This document shows, one piece after another, positions 14,348 through 20,300 of a stretch of 20,891 nt of DNA. Position 1 is the stretch's first letter. The number at the start of each line of letters is the position of its first letter. This DNA is from HGM04593 sp045634085. Its GTDB lineage: Bacteria; Bacteroidota; Bacteroidia; Bacteroidales; Bacteroidaceae. The stretch covers positions 1 to 20,891 of the forward strand of contig JAZQZM010000037.1 in assembly GCA_045634085.1 (NCBI GenBank), written 5' to 3'. The position numbers were made by a program, and so were the translations under genes. The notes below the pieces were generated by a model. It did no database searches. It had not been told where the DNA came from and saw only the letters and a program-made list of their open reading frames with translations.

Positions 14348-15622
14348 TCAGATGTTGCGTGTGATTGTCTGGTCTCGGTCGGGACCTATTGAGAGGTACT
14401 TCACAGGTACTCCGAGCTCCTTCTCCAGAAACGCGATGTACTCCTTGAATGCCTCGGGCAGTTCCTCCTCGCTTCTGAGCTTTGTAAGGTCGGTCATCCA
14501 ACCCTTCAACTCTGTGTATACAGGCTCTACGCCCTCAACGTCGTAAGGCATGTGGCTCAGTGTCTCGCCATCCTTCTTATAGGCAACGCAGGCCTTGATT
14601 GTGGGGAATGTGTCAAGCACGTCACTCTTCATGAGGATGAGGTGTGTTACACCGTTTATCATGATTGTGTACTTGAGTGCAACAAGGTCAATCCAGCCAC
14701 AGCGGCGTTCGCGTCCTGTTACGGCGCCGTACTCGTGACCGCGGTCGCGCATCTCCTTACCGGTCTCGTCAAAGAGTTCTGTTGGGAACGGGCCTGAACC
14801 TACGCGGGTGCAGTATGCCTTTGTAATACCGTATACGTTGCCAATTCTGTTGGGGGCAACGCCAAGACCTGTACATGCGCCGGCACATACGGTGTTCGAT
14901 GATGTAACGAAAGGATAGCTGCCGAAATCAATGTCGAGCAAACTGCCCTGAGCACCTTCGCAAAGGATGCTCTTGCCCTCGTTCATCAGGTCGTTGATGA
15001 GCTGCTCGCTGTCAATGAGGCGGAACTTCTTCAGGTACTCGATACCCTCGAGCCACGTCTTCTCCATCTCAGTGATGTCATAGCTGTAGTTCATGTCCTT
15101 CAGCATCTGGGCATGACGTGCCTTGGCTGCGGCGTACTTCTGCTCGAAGTTCTCAAGTATGTCGCCTACGCGCAGACCGTTGCGGCTTATCTTGTCGGTG
15201 TATGTGGGGCCGATACCCTTGCCTGTCGTGCCCACCTTTGCATCGCCCTTGGCTGCCTCGTAAGCTGCGTCAAGAACACGGTGTGTAGGCAGGATGAGGT
15301 GAGCCTTCTTCGAGATGAAGAGGTTCTTTGTAAGGTCGTATCCGGCTTTCATGAGATCCTCGGCCTCGCCCTTGAACAAAGCAGGGTCAAGAACGACACC
15401 GTTACCTATGATGTTTGTCTTGCCGCCCTGGAAAATTCCAGAAGGGATAGAACGCAACACGAACTTCTTGCCGTCGAACTCAAGAGTATGTCCGGCGTTA
15501 GGACCTCCCTGGAAACGGGCTACCACATCATAGTTAGGGGTAAGCACATCAACAACTTTACCTTTGCCTTCGTCGCCCCACTGCAGGCCTAAGAGTACGT
15601 CAATATTCTGTCTCATATTCAT
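14348..15622 (-). CDS. purA: Adenylosuccinate synthetase
   Basis: 424 residues. GTP-binding GDEGKGK at 16-22, PNAGHT at 41-46 with the conserved His, GTTGKGIGPTYTDK at 131-144, CEGAQGSLLDIDFGSYPFVT in the middle and TGRERRCGWID further on are all family hallmarks. The enzyme joins IMP and aspartate with GTP to make adenylosuccinate, the first committed step to AMP. The ATG at 15622 overlaps the stop of the upstream fur-family gene as ATGA, typical of translational coupling. A second in-frame ATG at 15616 is possible. It is followed by the zinc peptidase and hisS on the same strand. Confidence 0.97.
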   Translation of the reverse strand: MNMRQNIDVLLGLQWGDEGKGKVVDVLTPNYDVVARFQGGPNAGHTLEFDGKKFVLRSIPSGIFQGGKTNIIGNGVVLDPALFKGEAEDLMKAGYDLTKNLFISKKAHLILPTHRVLDAAYEAAKGDAKVGTTGKGIGPTYTDKISRNGLRVGDILENFEQKYAAAKARHAQMLKDMNYSYDITEMEKTWLEGIEYLKKFRLIDSEQLINDLMNEGKSILCEGAQGSLLDIDFGSYPFVTSSNTVCAGACTGLGVAPNRIGNVYGITKAYCTRVGSGPFPTELFDETGKEMRDRGHEYGAVTGRERRCGWIDLVALKYTIMINGVTHLILMKSDVLDTFPTIKACVAYKKDGETLSHMPYDVEGVEPVYTELKGWMTDLTKLRSEEELPEAFKEYIAFLEKELGVPVKYLSIGPDRDQTITRNI

Positions 15623-16095
15623 TTTTCTTTATTTATTCGCGCCTTGCGTCTCTTCATTGCCTGGTGGCACTTGTTGCAGAGTCCGTACAAGTAAAGCGAA
15701 TAATGGGTTAAATGGAATTTTTTTATGTTCGCTGTTATGGTTTCAGTTATGTTCAGATTGCCAATCTCAGTTACTTTGCCGCAGTTGGTGCAGACCATGT
15801 GGCTCTTTTCGGTTCCGTAGCACTTCTCATATTTTGATACGTTGCCGAACTGATGGTGCACTACAAGATTCGCGTTCTGCAGCAGGGATATCGTGTTGTA
15901 TACAGTAGCACGGCTTACCCTGAACTTCTCCTCCTCTTCCATGTGCCTGAGGATTTCGTCTATGTCGAAGCATCCGTTTATTGAGTACACTGCCTCAAGT
16001 ATGGCAAAACGTTCTGGCGTCCTTCGGCATCTGTTCTCTTTCAGGTAGTCTGTGAATATCTGCTTTGCTGCTTCTGCAATCTTGCTGTTTTCCAT
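15619..16095 (-). CDS. Fur-family transcriptional regulator
   Basis: 158 residues. The N-terminal winged helix includes RRTPERFAILEAVYS, the spaced acidic/His segment FDIDEILRHMEEEE and the recognition helix VSRATVYNTISLLQ (~59-72). The dimerisation domain carries two CxxC pairs (CTNC, 101-104, and CNKC, 139-142), the structural zinc site of many Fur/PerR/Zur proteins. The C-terminus is basic (KRRKARINKEK). Which metal or signal it senses (iron, zinc, peroxide) cannot be decided by eye. Its last base triplet overlaps the purA start (ATGA), so it leads the purA / peptidase / hisS run and may control it, itself or other genes. Confidence 0.92.
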   Translation of the reverse strand: MENSKIAEAAKQIFTDYLKENRCRRTPERFAILEAVYSINGCFDIDEILRHMEEEEKFRVSRATVYNTISLLQNANLVVHHQFGNVSKYEKCYGTEKSHMVCTNCGKVTEIGNLNITETITANIKKFHLTHYSLYLYGLCNKCHQAMKRRKARINKEK

Positions 16096-16148
16096 CTTCT
16101 ACACTTTGCTGCAGGAACGGTTTGGGCACTCCTCGCAGTTTCAATAGA

Positions 16149-16156
16149 CAAAGTTA
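16149..16156 (-). promoter_or_regulatory. -7 box of the fur-family gene
   Basis: The minus strand reads TAACTTTG, an exact TAnnTTTG match, about 54 bases before the ATG at 16095. The -33 position is only T-rich. It probably drives the four-gene run down to hisS. Confidence 0.6.
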
Positions 16157-16200
16157 CGATTTTATTTATAATATGGTGAAAAAATAACTCTAAATTTATT

Positions 16201-16235
16201 TTAAAAAAACAACCGGGCTCCAGGAGCCAGGTTGT
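16201..16235 (-). terminator. Intrinsic terminator of the alkD-like gene
   Basis: On the minus strand ACAACC and GGTTGT (16235-16230 and 16214-16209) form the outer stem and GGCTC/GAGCC the inner one, followed by a run of seven T (16209-16203). It lies about 35 bases after the stop at 16269 and points the same way as that gene. Confidence 0.88.
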
Positions 16236-16268
16236 TGTGTGGTATTTATTTATTGTAGTGTGTCGTTT

Positions 16269-16871
16269 TCAGGCGTTTTTCATGCTGTTGAAGGCGCCGA
16301 ATCTTGCTTCTCTCTCCTCGTCTTCGCTGGTGTAGAAACTGAATGCCTTTGCTGCTCCGCTTTCCTGCAGTGTGCCCTCTTCAATATGCTTTGCCACTGC
16401 AGTAAAGAACTGCTGTTCCTGTTCGTCATTCAAGGCTTTACCGCCTCTGAACAGGTGGGCCAGTGTGAGGAATCCGCAATAGCTGTATAGCTCCTTGCCG
16501 TTGTATGCCCAGTCGAGTGCCTTCTCTGTGGCATCGGGCAAGCGGCTCAGGATGCAGTGTGCAAGGTGGTCGGCGTTCTCCTTGTAGCGGCATTCCCCAA
16601 TCCACTGCTCGGCAACCTCGGCATGGCACTCCTCGGGGAGCATGAATATTGCCAGCAGCTTGCTCTCGCGTATGTTCTCTTTCCACAGAGCCTTGGCAAC
16701 CTCGGCATCGTGCGGGAACTTCTTGGCAATCTCCTTAAGATGCGGAATGCTCACGCCGAATATTATGTTGTACTGCATGCCCAATTTGCGCAGTTGGGCC
16801 GATGTGACTCCGTTCATGAACAGACGGAGTTCCTTCTTTATGTTCCTGATAACCTCGCGGGTCTCTTCCAT
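16269..16871 (-). CDS. AlkD-like DNA alkylation repair protein (HEAT-like fold)
   Basis: 200 residues, all helical. Characteristic pieces are GVSIPHLKEIAKKFPHDAEV, LWKENIRESKLLAIFMLP and LYSYCGFLTLAHLFRGG, which match the DNA alkylation repair (PF08713) family as found in Bacteroidetes. AlkD of Bacillus is a glycosylase removing 3-methyladenine and 7-methylguanine with a Trp/Asp pair in an NWD-like segment; here the corresponding stretch reads KENADHLAHCIL and I see no Trp beside the Asp, so activity is uncertain. The ATG comes five bases after the stop of an AraC-type regulator, so the pair is one operon. A T-tailed terminator ends it. Confidence 0.85.
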   Translation of the reverse strand: MEETREVIRNIKKELRLFMNGVTSAQLRKLGMQYNIIFGVSIPHLKEIAKKFPHDAEVAKALWKENIRESKLLAIFMLPEECHAEVAEQWIGECRYKENADHLAHCILSRLPDATEKALDWAYNGKELYSYCGFLTLAHLFRGGKALNDEQEQQFFTAVAKHIEEGTLQESGAAKAFSFYTSEDEEREARFGAFNSMKNA

Positions 16872-16876
16872 ATTCG

Positions 16877-17308
16877 TTATTTGGTTGTAAGGTGTCTCTT
16901 CCTGTAGCTGTTGGGTGTCTCGCCCATGATACGGTAGAAAGAGGCGTAGAATGACTGACGGTTTGCAAAGCCTACCAGTGTTCCAATCTCCTCTATTGTC
17001 AGGTCAAGATATCTCTTGTCGGTCATGCGGTGTAGGGCTTCCTTAACCCTGTACTCGTTGATGAGGCACGAGAAATTGGTGTTGAAACGCGAATTGATTA
17101 CCGCCGAGATGTATCTGGTGTTGGTGCCAAGTTCATTGGCAAGTTCCTTTGCCGAGAACTCCTTGTTGCGGTATCTCTTCTCAATGACAATGATGTTCAG
17201 TATCTTCTCATACAGTTCATCGGCCAGTTCAGCACGTATGAGTGAACGGTATGTCGCATTTTTCTCTTTCTTTTCCTTAATGTTATAAGGAGTAGTTCTC
17301 TCTGTCAT
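16877..17308 (-). CDS. Short AraC-type DNA-binding regulator without sensor domain
   Basis: 143 residues from the ATG at 17308. A TTG at 17323 with an SD-like GGAGAA would add five residues, but the promoter -7 box at 17341-17334 puts transcription start almost at that TTG, so the ATG is preferred. After a ~40-residue helical lead, two AraC helix-turn-helix units are present: FSAKELANELGTNTRYISAV and TIEEIGTLVGFANRQSFYAS, followed by the closing FYRIMGETPNSYRKR. There is no ligand-binding domain. It lies five bases before the alkD-like gene, so it may govern a DNA-damage response or itself; the effector is unknown. Confidence 0.9.
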   Translation of the reverse strand: MTERTTPYNIKEKKEKNATYRSLIRAELADELYEKILNIIVIEKRYRNKEFSAKELANELGTNTRYISAVINSRFNTNFSCLINEYRVKEALHRMTDKRYLDLTIEEIGTLVGFANRQSFYASFYRIMGETPNSYRKRHLTTK

Positions 17309-17333
17309 GACACTCGTTTTCAATGTTGTTCTC

Positions 17334-17365
17334 CAAAGATAGGTATTTTAGGATAACATATCAAA
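17334..17365 (-). promoter_or_regulatory. Promoter of the araC-type / alkD-like operon
   Basis: Minus strand TTTG (17365-17362), 20 bases, then TATCTTTG (17341-17334): a full Bacteroidetes promoter. The -7 box ends 25 bases before the ATG at 17308, leaving a short leader. Confidence 0.72.
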
Positions 17366-17536
17366 TTTAAATTGTTCTTTTTTGGAACGGCAATACGAAA
17401 ATTTATCAAAAATGTAATTCTTCAATTGAGAGCCTGCTTTCTTTCAATAAAACGGTATCTCTTTGCGATGAGTGCTCTGTGTGCCCATGTAGGGTACATT
17501 TATGCTGTGTCGGCAATAGAATGGAGTGTCCGGTTT

Positions 17537-18331
17537 TTATCTGTTTTGAGCATCGTTCTTCAGTTTCTCGGCCCTCTTTCTGCTGTTGGTTGCAGCACTC
17601 CTCTTTCCGCATTTTTCAAGCAGTATCGCCTGCAGTGTGTAGTATTCGGCGTTCTCGGGTTCAAGCGCTATTGCCTGTTCCACGTCCATGAGCGCAAGTT
17701 CATACTGCTCCAGTTCTCTCTCAATGTCGCTGCGTGCGATGTAAAGTGCCGCATTCGCGGGTGACTCTTCAATTAGCAGGCCAATGAGCAACATCGCCTT
17801 TTCGTATAACTTCTCGTTCTTATATGTCATGGCAAGTCCCAGGCGTGCGTTCAGGTTGCCGGGAGTGCGTTCTGTAATGGCAATAAACTCCTCCCTTGCC
17901 TTGCGGTTGTCGCCCTTGGTCATGTATGCCTGTGCTCTCATGAGTTGTGCATCGGTGTCGTCGGGGGTGTTGTGTAGTATCGTGTTGCAGTCCTCTATCG
18001 CCTCATCGTAACGCCCTGCCTGCATGTATGTGGCTGCACGTTGGAAATACAGCGCCCTGTCATAGCCGCGTAGCCCTATGGCACGGTTGTAGTTCTCGAG
18101 TGCCTTGTCGGTGTAGCCTGCCATCATGCTCGAATAGGCCATGTTCAGGTACAGGCCGAACTGTTCCTCTTCGCCCGTGGCGAATTTCAGAGCCTGTTCA
18201 AATGATTCTGCGGCTTTTGCGTAATTCTTCTCCTTTATGTGGGCAATGCCCTCGGTGTATAATGTCTTGAAATCCTGTGCCGGCGCAATGGCTGCAGCAA
18301 GAATGAGTATTATGGCTATTGTCTGTTTCAT
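17537..18331 (-). CDS. Secreted TPR-repeat protein
   Basis: 264 residues from the ATG at 18331. The frame extends to 18388, but a -7 promoter box at 18370-18363 lies inside that extension, and the chosen ATG begins a signal peptide (MKQTIAIILILAAAIAPAQ). The rest is about six tetratricopeptide repeats, for example GIAHIKEKNYAKAAESFEQA, AYSSMMAGYTDKALENYNRA, AATYMQAGRYDEAIEDCNTI, AQAYMTKGDNRKAREEFIAI and SDIERELEQYELALMDVEQA, ending with a basic tail (RKRAEKLKND). TPRs bind other proteins; the partner is unknown. It is a single gene, divergent from the tRNA-Arg. Confidence 0.9.
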   Translation of the reverse strand: MKQTIAIILILAAAIAPAQDFKTLYTEGIAHIKEKNYAKAAESFEQALKFATGEEEQFGLYLNMAYSSMMAGYTDKALENYNRAIGLRGYDRALYFQRAATYMQAGRYDEAIEDCNTILHNTPDDTDAQLMRAQAYMTKGDNRKAREEFIAITERTPGNLNARLGLAMTYKNEKLYEKAMLLIGLLIEESPANAALYIARSDIERELEQYELALMDVEQAIALEPENAEYYTLQAILLEKCGKRSAATNSRKRAEKLKNDAQNR

Positions 18332-18362
18332 GTAGTACGGGGGTTGTTGTCTTTGTACTGTG

Positions 18363-18370
18363 CAAAGATA
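18363..18370 (-). promoter_or_regulatory. -7 box of the TPR gene
   Basis: TATCTTTG on the minus strand, exact TAnnTTTG match, 32 bases before the ATG at 18331. It also decides the start, because longer reading of the frame would run through it. No clear -33 element. Confidence 0.55.
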
Positions 18371-18462
18371 CTTCTTTTGCCCGAACATGGCGCTTCAGTT
18401 GTATAATGTTAAAACAAAATAACAGTTTTTCAGGGTTTTGAAGTTAAATTGGCATTATAGCA

Positions 18463-18494
18463 TTTGATGTTTGCGAAGATTTTGATTATCTTCG
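18463..18494 (+). promoter_or_regulatory. Promoter of tRNA-Arg
   Basis: TTTG (18463-18466), 20 bases, then TATCTTCG (18487-18494), one base from the -7 consensus. Predicted start is near 18500, about 30 bases before the mature tRNA. An inverted repeat (GCGAAGAT/ATCTTCGC) covers the spacer and the -7 box. Confidence 0.55.
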
Positions 18495-18528
18495 CGACGG
18501 ATTAGCGCACAAAGTGCATCCACGGTGC

Positions 18529-18600
18529 GCCTTAGTAGTTCAATGGATAGAATAAATCTCTCCTAAAGATTAGATTCGGGTTCGATTCCCGACTGAGGTA
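18529..18600 (+). tRNA. tRNA-Arg, anticodon CCT (codon AGG)
   Basis: The 72 bases fold as a standard tRNA. Acceptor GCCTTAG pairs with CTGAGGT (with two G-U pairs) plus discriminator A18600. The D stem is GTTC/GAAT. The anticodon stem is AATCT/AGATT with loop CTCCTAA, giving anticodon CCT at 18562-18564. The variable loop has four bases and the T arm is TCGGG-TTCGATT-CCCGA. The CCA end is not encoded (CAA follows), so the CCA-adding enzyme at 7647-6211 is needed. A large palindrome begins in its last three bases and the DNA beyond is AT-rich, as at tRNA genes used for island integration. Confidence 0.95.
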
Positions 18601-18643
18601 CAAAAGCAGCGAGTCAAAATCTTTTGACTCGCTGCTTTTGTAC
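18598..18643. terminator. 46-nt palindrome at the 3' end of tRNA-Arg
   Basis: Two exactly complementary 22-base arms (18598-18619 and 18622-18643) around a two-base loop. The left arm begins with the last three tRNA bases (GTA) and runs through CAAAAGCAGCGAGTCAAAA. The T-rich stretches TTTTG in the right arm would give a U-rich 3' side, so it probably ends tRNA transcription. Its overlap with the acceptor end is unusual. Confidence 0.8.
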
Positions 18644-19029
18644 TCATATGTGCATATACACAATCTCTTCTTCTTTCAATGATTGGGCAGGGTGGACAAA
18701 AAGCAGGATAAAACCCATAGTCCACGATAATTATAATTACAAATGTACTATATTATAATTTACCTTGTTAGATAATTGAATTAACATTATTTAAATTATG
18801 AGTTATTATAAACAATTTGTTTATGCACTTTTTGACAAAAAGGACATGATATATACCCTTTTTCAGTAATAAAAATGGTCAATACCTTCCAAAATTCTAC
18901 AATTACCCACAATTATTTTTTTTATTCTATGTTCCACCTCTTATGATCACTATAAGGCAGTCATTCGCTGCGGCTCAATTGTCAGAATCCTTTTTCACGG
19001 CTTCTGCAGTCTTACCATTCTTTTATACT
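18644..19029. other. AT-rich intergenic stretch at the left edge of the putative island
   Basis: 386 bases with no supportable gene. The middle is very AT-rich. A 23-codon frame at 18798-18869 (MSYYKQFVYALFDKKDMIYT...) has no ribosome binding site. Near the right end a 15-codon minus-strand tail (18975-19022) reads KNGKTAEAVKKDSDN and stop, possibly the scar of a lost gene. No copy of the tRNA 3' end, which would mark an attachment site, is present between here and the window end. Confidence 0.5.
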
Positions 19030-19701
19030 CTATCTATCACATACTAAACGTATATTTAGACGATATCTTTCTAAGATAAAATCAAGTGTTGATGGTCCTT
19101 TGGGCTCGCACATATAGCCACATGCTGTCAATACTTTACTTGTTCCAGCTTTTGCAGCATGGTCAGGATGTAAACGTAGTGTGTTAAAAGTTGAAGTCCA
19201 ATAACAGCCACAAAGATTTTGTCTTAGTACTTCCCATTTATCAGTACCACAATTTTTTGTCTGGATAGATCCAACTAAGGGTAAAAAAATAGAATTGCCA
19301 TTACGGCCTACTATTTTTAAACCATATCTAGGAGTTTCTAAAAGCGTCCAAGTACATTTTTCAAATAATTCTTTAAATTCATCCTTTGATGGTAGACGCC
19401 ATTCTCCAATACTGCAAATAGAATATAAGGGCTTTATATTATTGTTTAAATCAATGATTCCTTTACTGCGGAGCGTAATTAAATCTTCATTTTTATATAA
19501 GTTGCCCCATCCTACAGGAATTCCAGATTCTAAATCTGTTGTAGCCTCAAAATTACGACTTGCCCATTTTACACTTAAACCAAGATCCACATATGTATAT
19601 CCATCCAAATCTCCCCCATGAAATTGTTTAAAATAAGCGATTGTATCATCATAAGATTTTTGATATGCATCCATTTGCACTTCACATTCTCTTGCTTTCA
19701 T
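19030..19701 (-). CDS. Protein with a Fibrobacter succinogenes major paralogous (Fib_succ_major) domain, no signal peptide
   Basis: 223 residues from the ATG at 19701, preceded by a perfect ribosome binding site (GGAGGT, 19711-19706); a TTG at 19713 lies within that site and is rejected. Residues 1-28 form a charged helix. From ~35 on the protein follows the Fib_succ_major pattern: YVDLGLSVKWASRN, WRLPSKDEFKELFEKCTW (~101-118), RNGNSIFLPLVGS, CGCYWTSTFN (~164-173) and the closing RLNIRLV. These domains have a C-type-lectin-like fold and are common in exported Bacteroidetes proteins; here there is no export signal. It lies in the AT-rich region after the tRNA. The role is unknown; its tail shows no AAY-codon clusters expected of a diversified DGR target. 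Confidence 0.82.
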   Translation of the reverse strand: MKARECEVQMDAYQKSYDDTIAYFKQFHGGDLDGYTYVDLGLSVKWASRNFEATTDLESGIPVGWGNLYKNEDLITLRSKGIIDLNNNIKPLYSICSIGEWRLPSKDEFKELFEKCTWTLLETPRYGLKIVGRNGNSIFLPLVGSIQTKNCGTDKWEVLRQNLCGCYWTSTFNTLRLHPDHAAKAGTSKVLTACGYMCEPKGPSTLDFILERYRLNIRLVCDR

Positions 19702-19705
19702 TTTT

Positions 19706-19711
19706 ACCTCC
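19706..19711 (-). promoter_or_regulatory. Ribosome binding site deciding the start of the Fib_succ_major gene
   Basis: GGAGGT on the minus strand, four bases before the ATG at 19701. Strong SD sequences are uncommon among the genes of this window, so it stands out and argues against the TTG start at 19713. Confidence 0.7.
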
Positions 19712-19855
19712 AATTTTTGTCATTTCTGCGAGTGGAACGTATAAGTGTTCTCTCGTGGTGAAATTACTGAAATATCTCTGTTTGGCAAATATTTTCTGCA
19801 ATTTTTAATGTGTAGTAGCAAAAAATAAGGCAATAATATAGCAGTTGACCCATGC

Positions 19856-19885
19856 AGAGCATAGCATTAGTTATGCTCTTTTTTT
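19856..19885 (+). terminator. Orphan intrinsic terminator reading on the plus strand
   Basis: AGAGCATA (19856-19863) pairs perfectly with TATGCTCT (19872-19879) around an 8-base loop and is followed by a run of seven T (19879-19885). The T-run lies only on the plus-strand side, yet both flanking genes are on the minus strand and the T-run touches the stop of the 19884-20216 gene. Confidence 0.75.
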
Positions 19886-20216
19886 ATTGAAAAAAGTCTC
19901 TTATATTCGTTTCAAGTTCTATTATGTTTTCTATGGCATCATCAATGACATTTCCGTCTAAAAGCCTATTAATTATTAGAGAACCATTATATCTATAAAC
20001 TGAAAAAGAACCATTAACTTCTTTTTTTATTAATTGTATAGCAGATACTCCCATAATAACCCCCTCTAATGTGTATCGTACATTTTTACGATATGACATA
20101 TTTTGGTATTGCAACCAATACTCTACATCATCAACTATTAAAAAACGTTTATAGTATAAAGGGGCGTTGTTTAGCTGTGCTGATATGTCATAAATATTAC
20201 TAATAAATGTGAACAT
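19884..20216 (-). CDS. Small protein of unknown function
   Basis: 110 residues, no signal peptide and no membrane helix. The sequence is that of a small folded cytoplasmic protein (for example YYKRFLIVDDVEYWLQYQNM, GVIMGVSAIQLIKKEV, FSVYRYNGSLIINRLL and an acidic helix DDAIENIIELETN). I do not recognise a family. It is AT-rich like its neighbours. A -7-like box (TATATTTG) lies 25 bases before the ATG. It is divergent from the partial gene at 20301; small proteins beside an unknown larger gene in an island could be a paired module, but nothing proves it. Confidence 0.6.
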   Translation of the reverse strand: MFTFISNIYDISAQLNNAPLYYKRFLIVDDVEYWLQYQNMSYRKNVRYTLEGVIMGVSAIQLIKKEVNGSFSVYRYNGSLIINRLLDGNVIDDAIENIIELETNIRDFFQ

Positions 20217-20240
20217 AATGAATTATTCTGAATTATAGAG

Positions 20241-20248
20241 CAAATATA
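20241..20248 (-). promoter_or_regulatory. -7 box of the small unknown gene
   Basis: TATATTTG on the minus strand matches TAnnTTTG, 25 bases before the ATG at 20216. No TTTG at the -33 distance; AT-rich DNA makes chance matches more likely here. Confidence 0.35.
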
Positions 20249-20300
20249 GATAATAAATTCATTTATGTAGATATTTATTATAAAAAAAGGGATAGGATTT

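Noticed and set aside
15113..15592. 159-codon plus-strand frame inside purA
   Set aside because: Antisense to conserved PurA motifs, no start signals.
18798..18869. 23-codon frame MSYYKQFVYALFDKKDMIYT... in AT-rich DNA
   Set aside because: No ribosome binding site or promoter; such short frames are expected by chance in AT-rich sequence.
19030..19701. Target protein of a diversity-generating retroelement
   Set aside because: The C-type-lectin-like fold made this worth asking, but there is no reverse transcriptase, no template repeat and no AAY-rich variable tail in the window.
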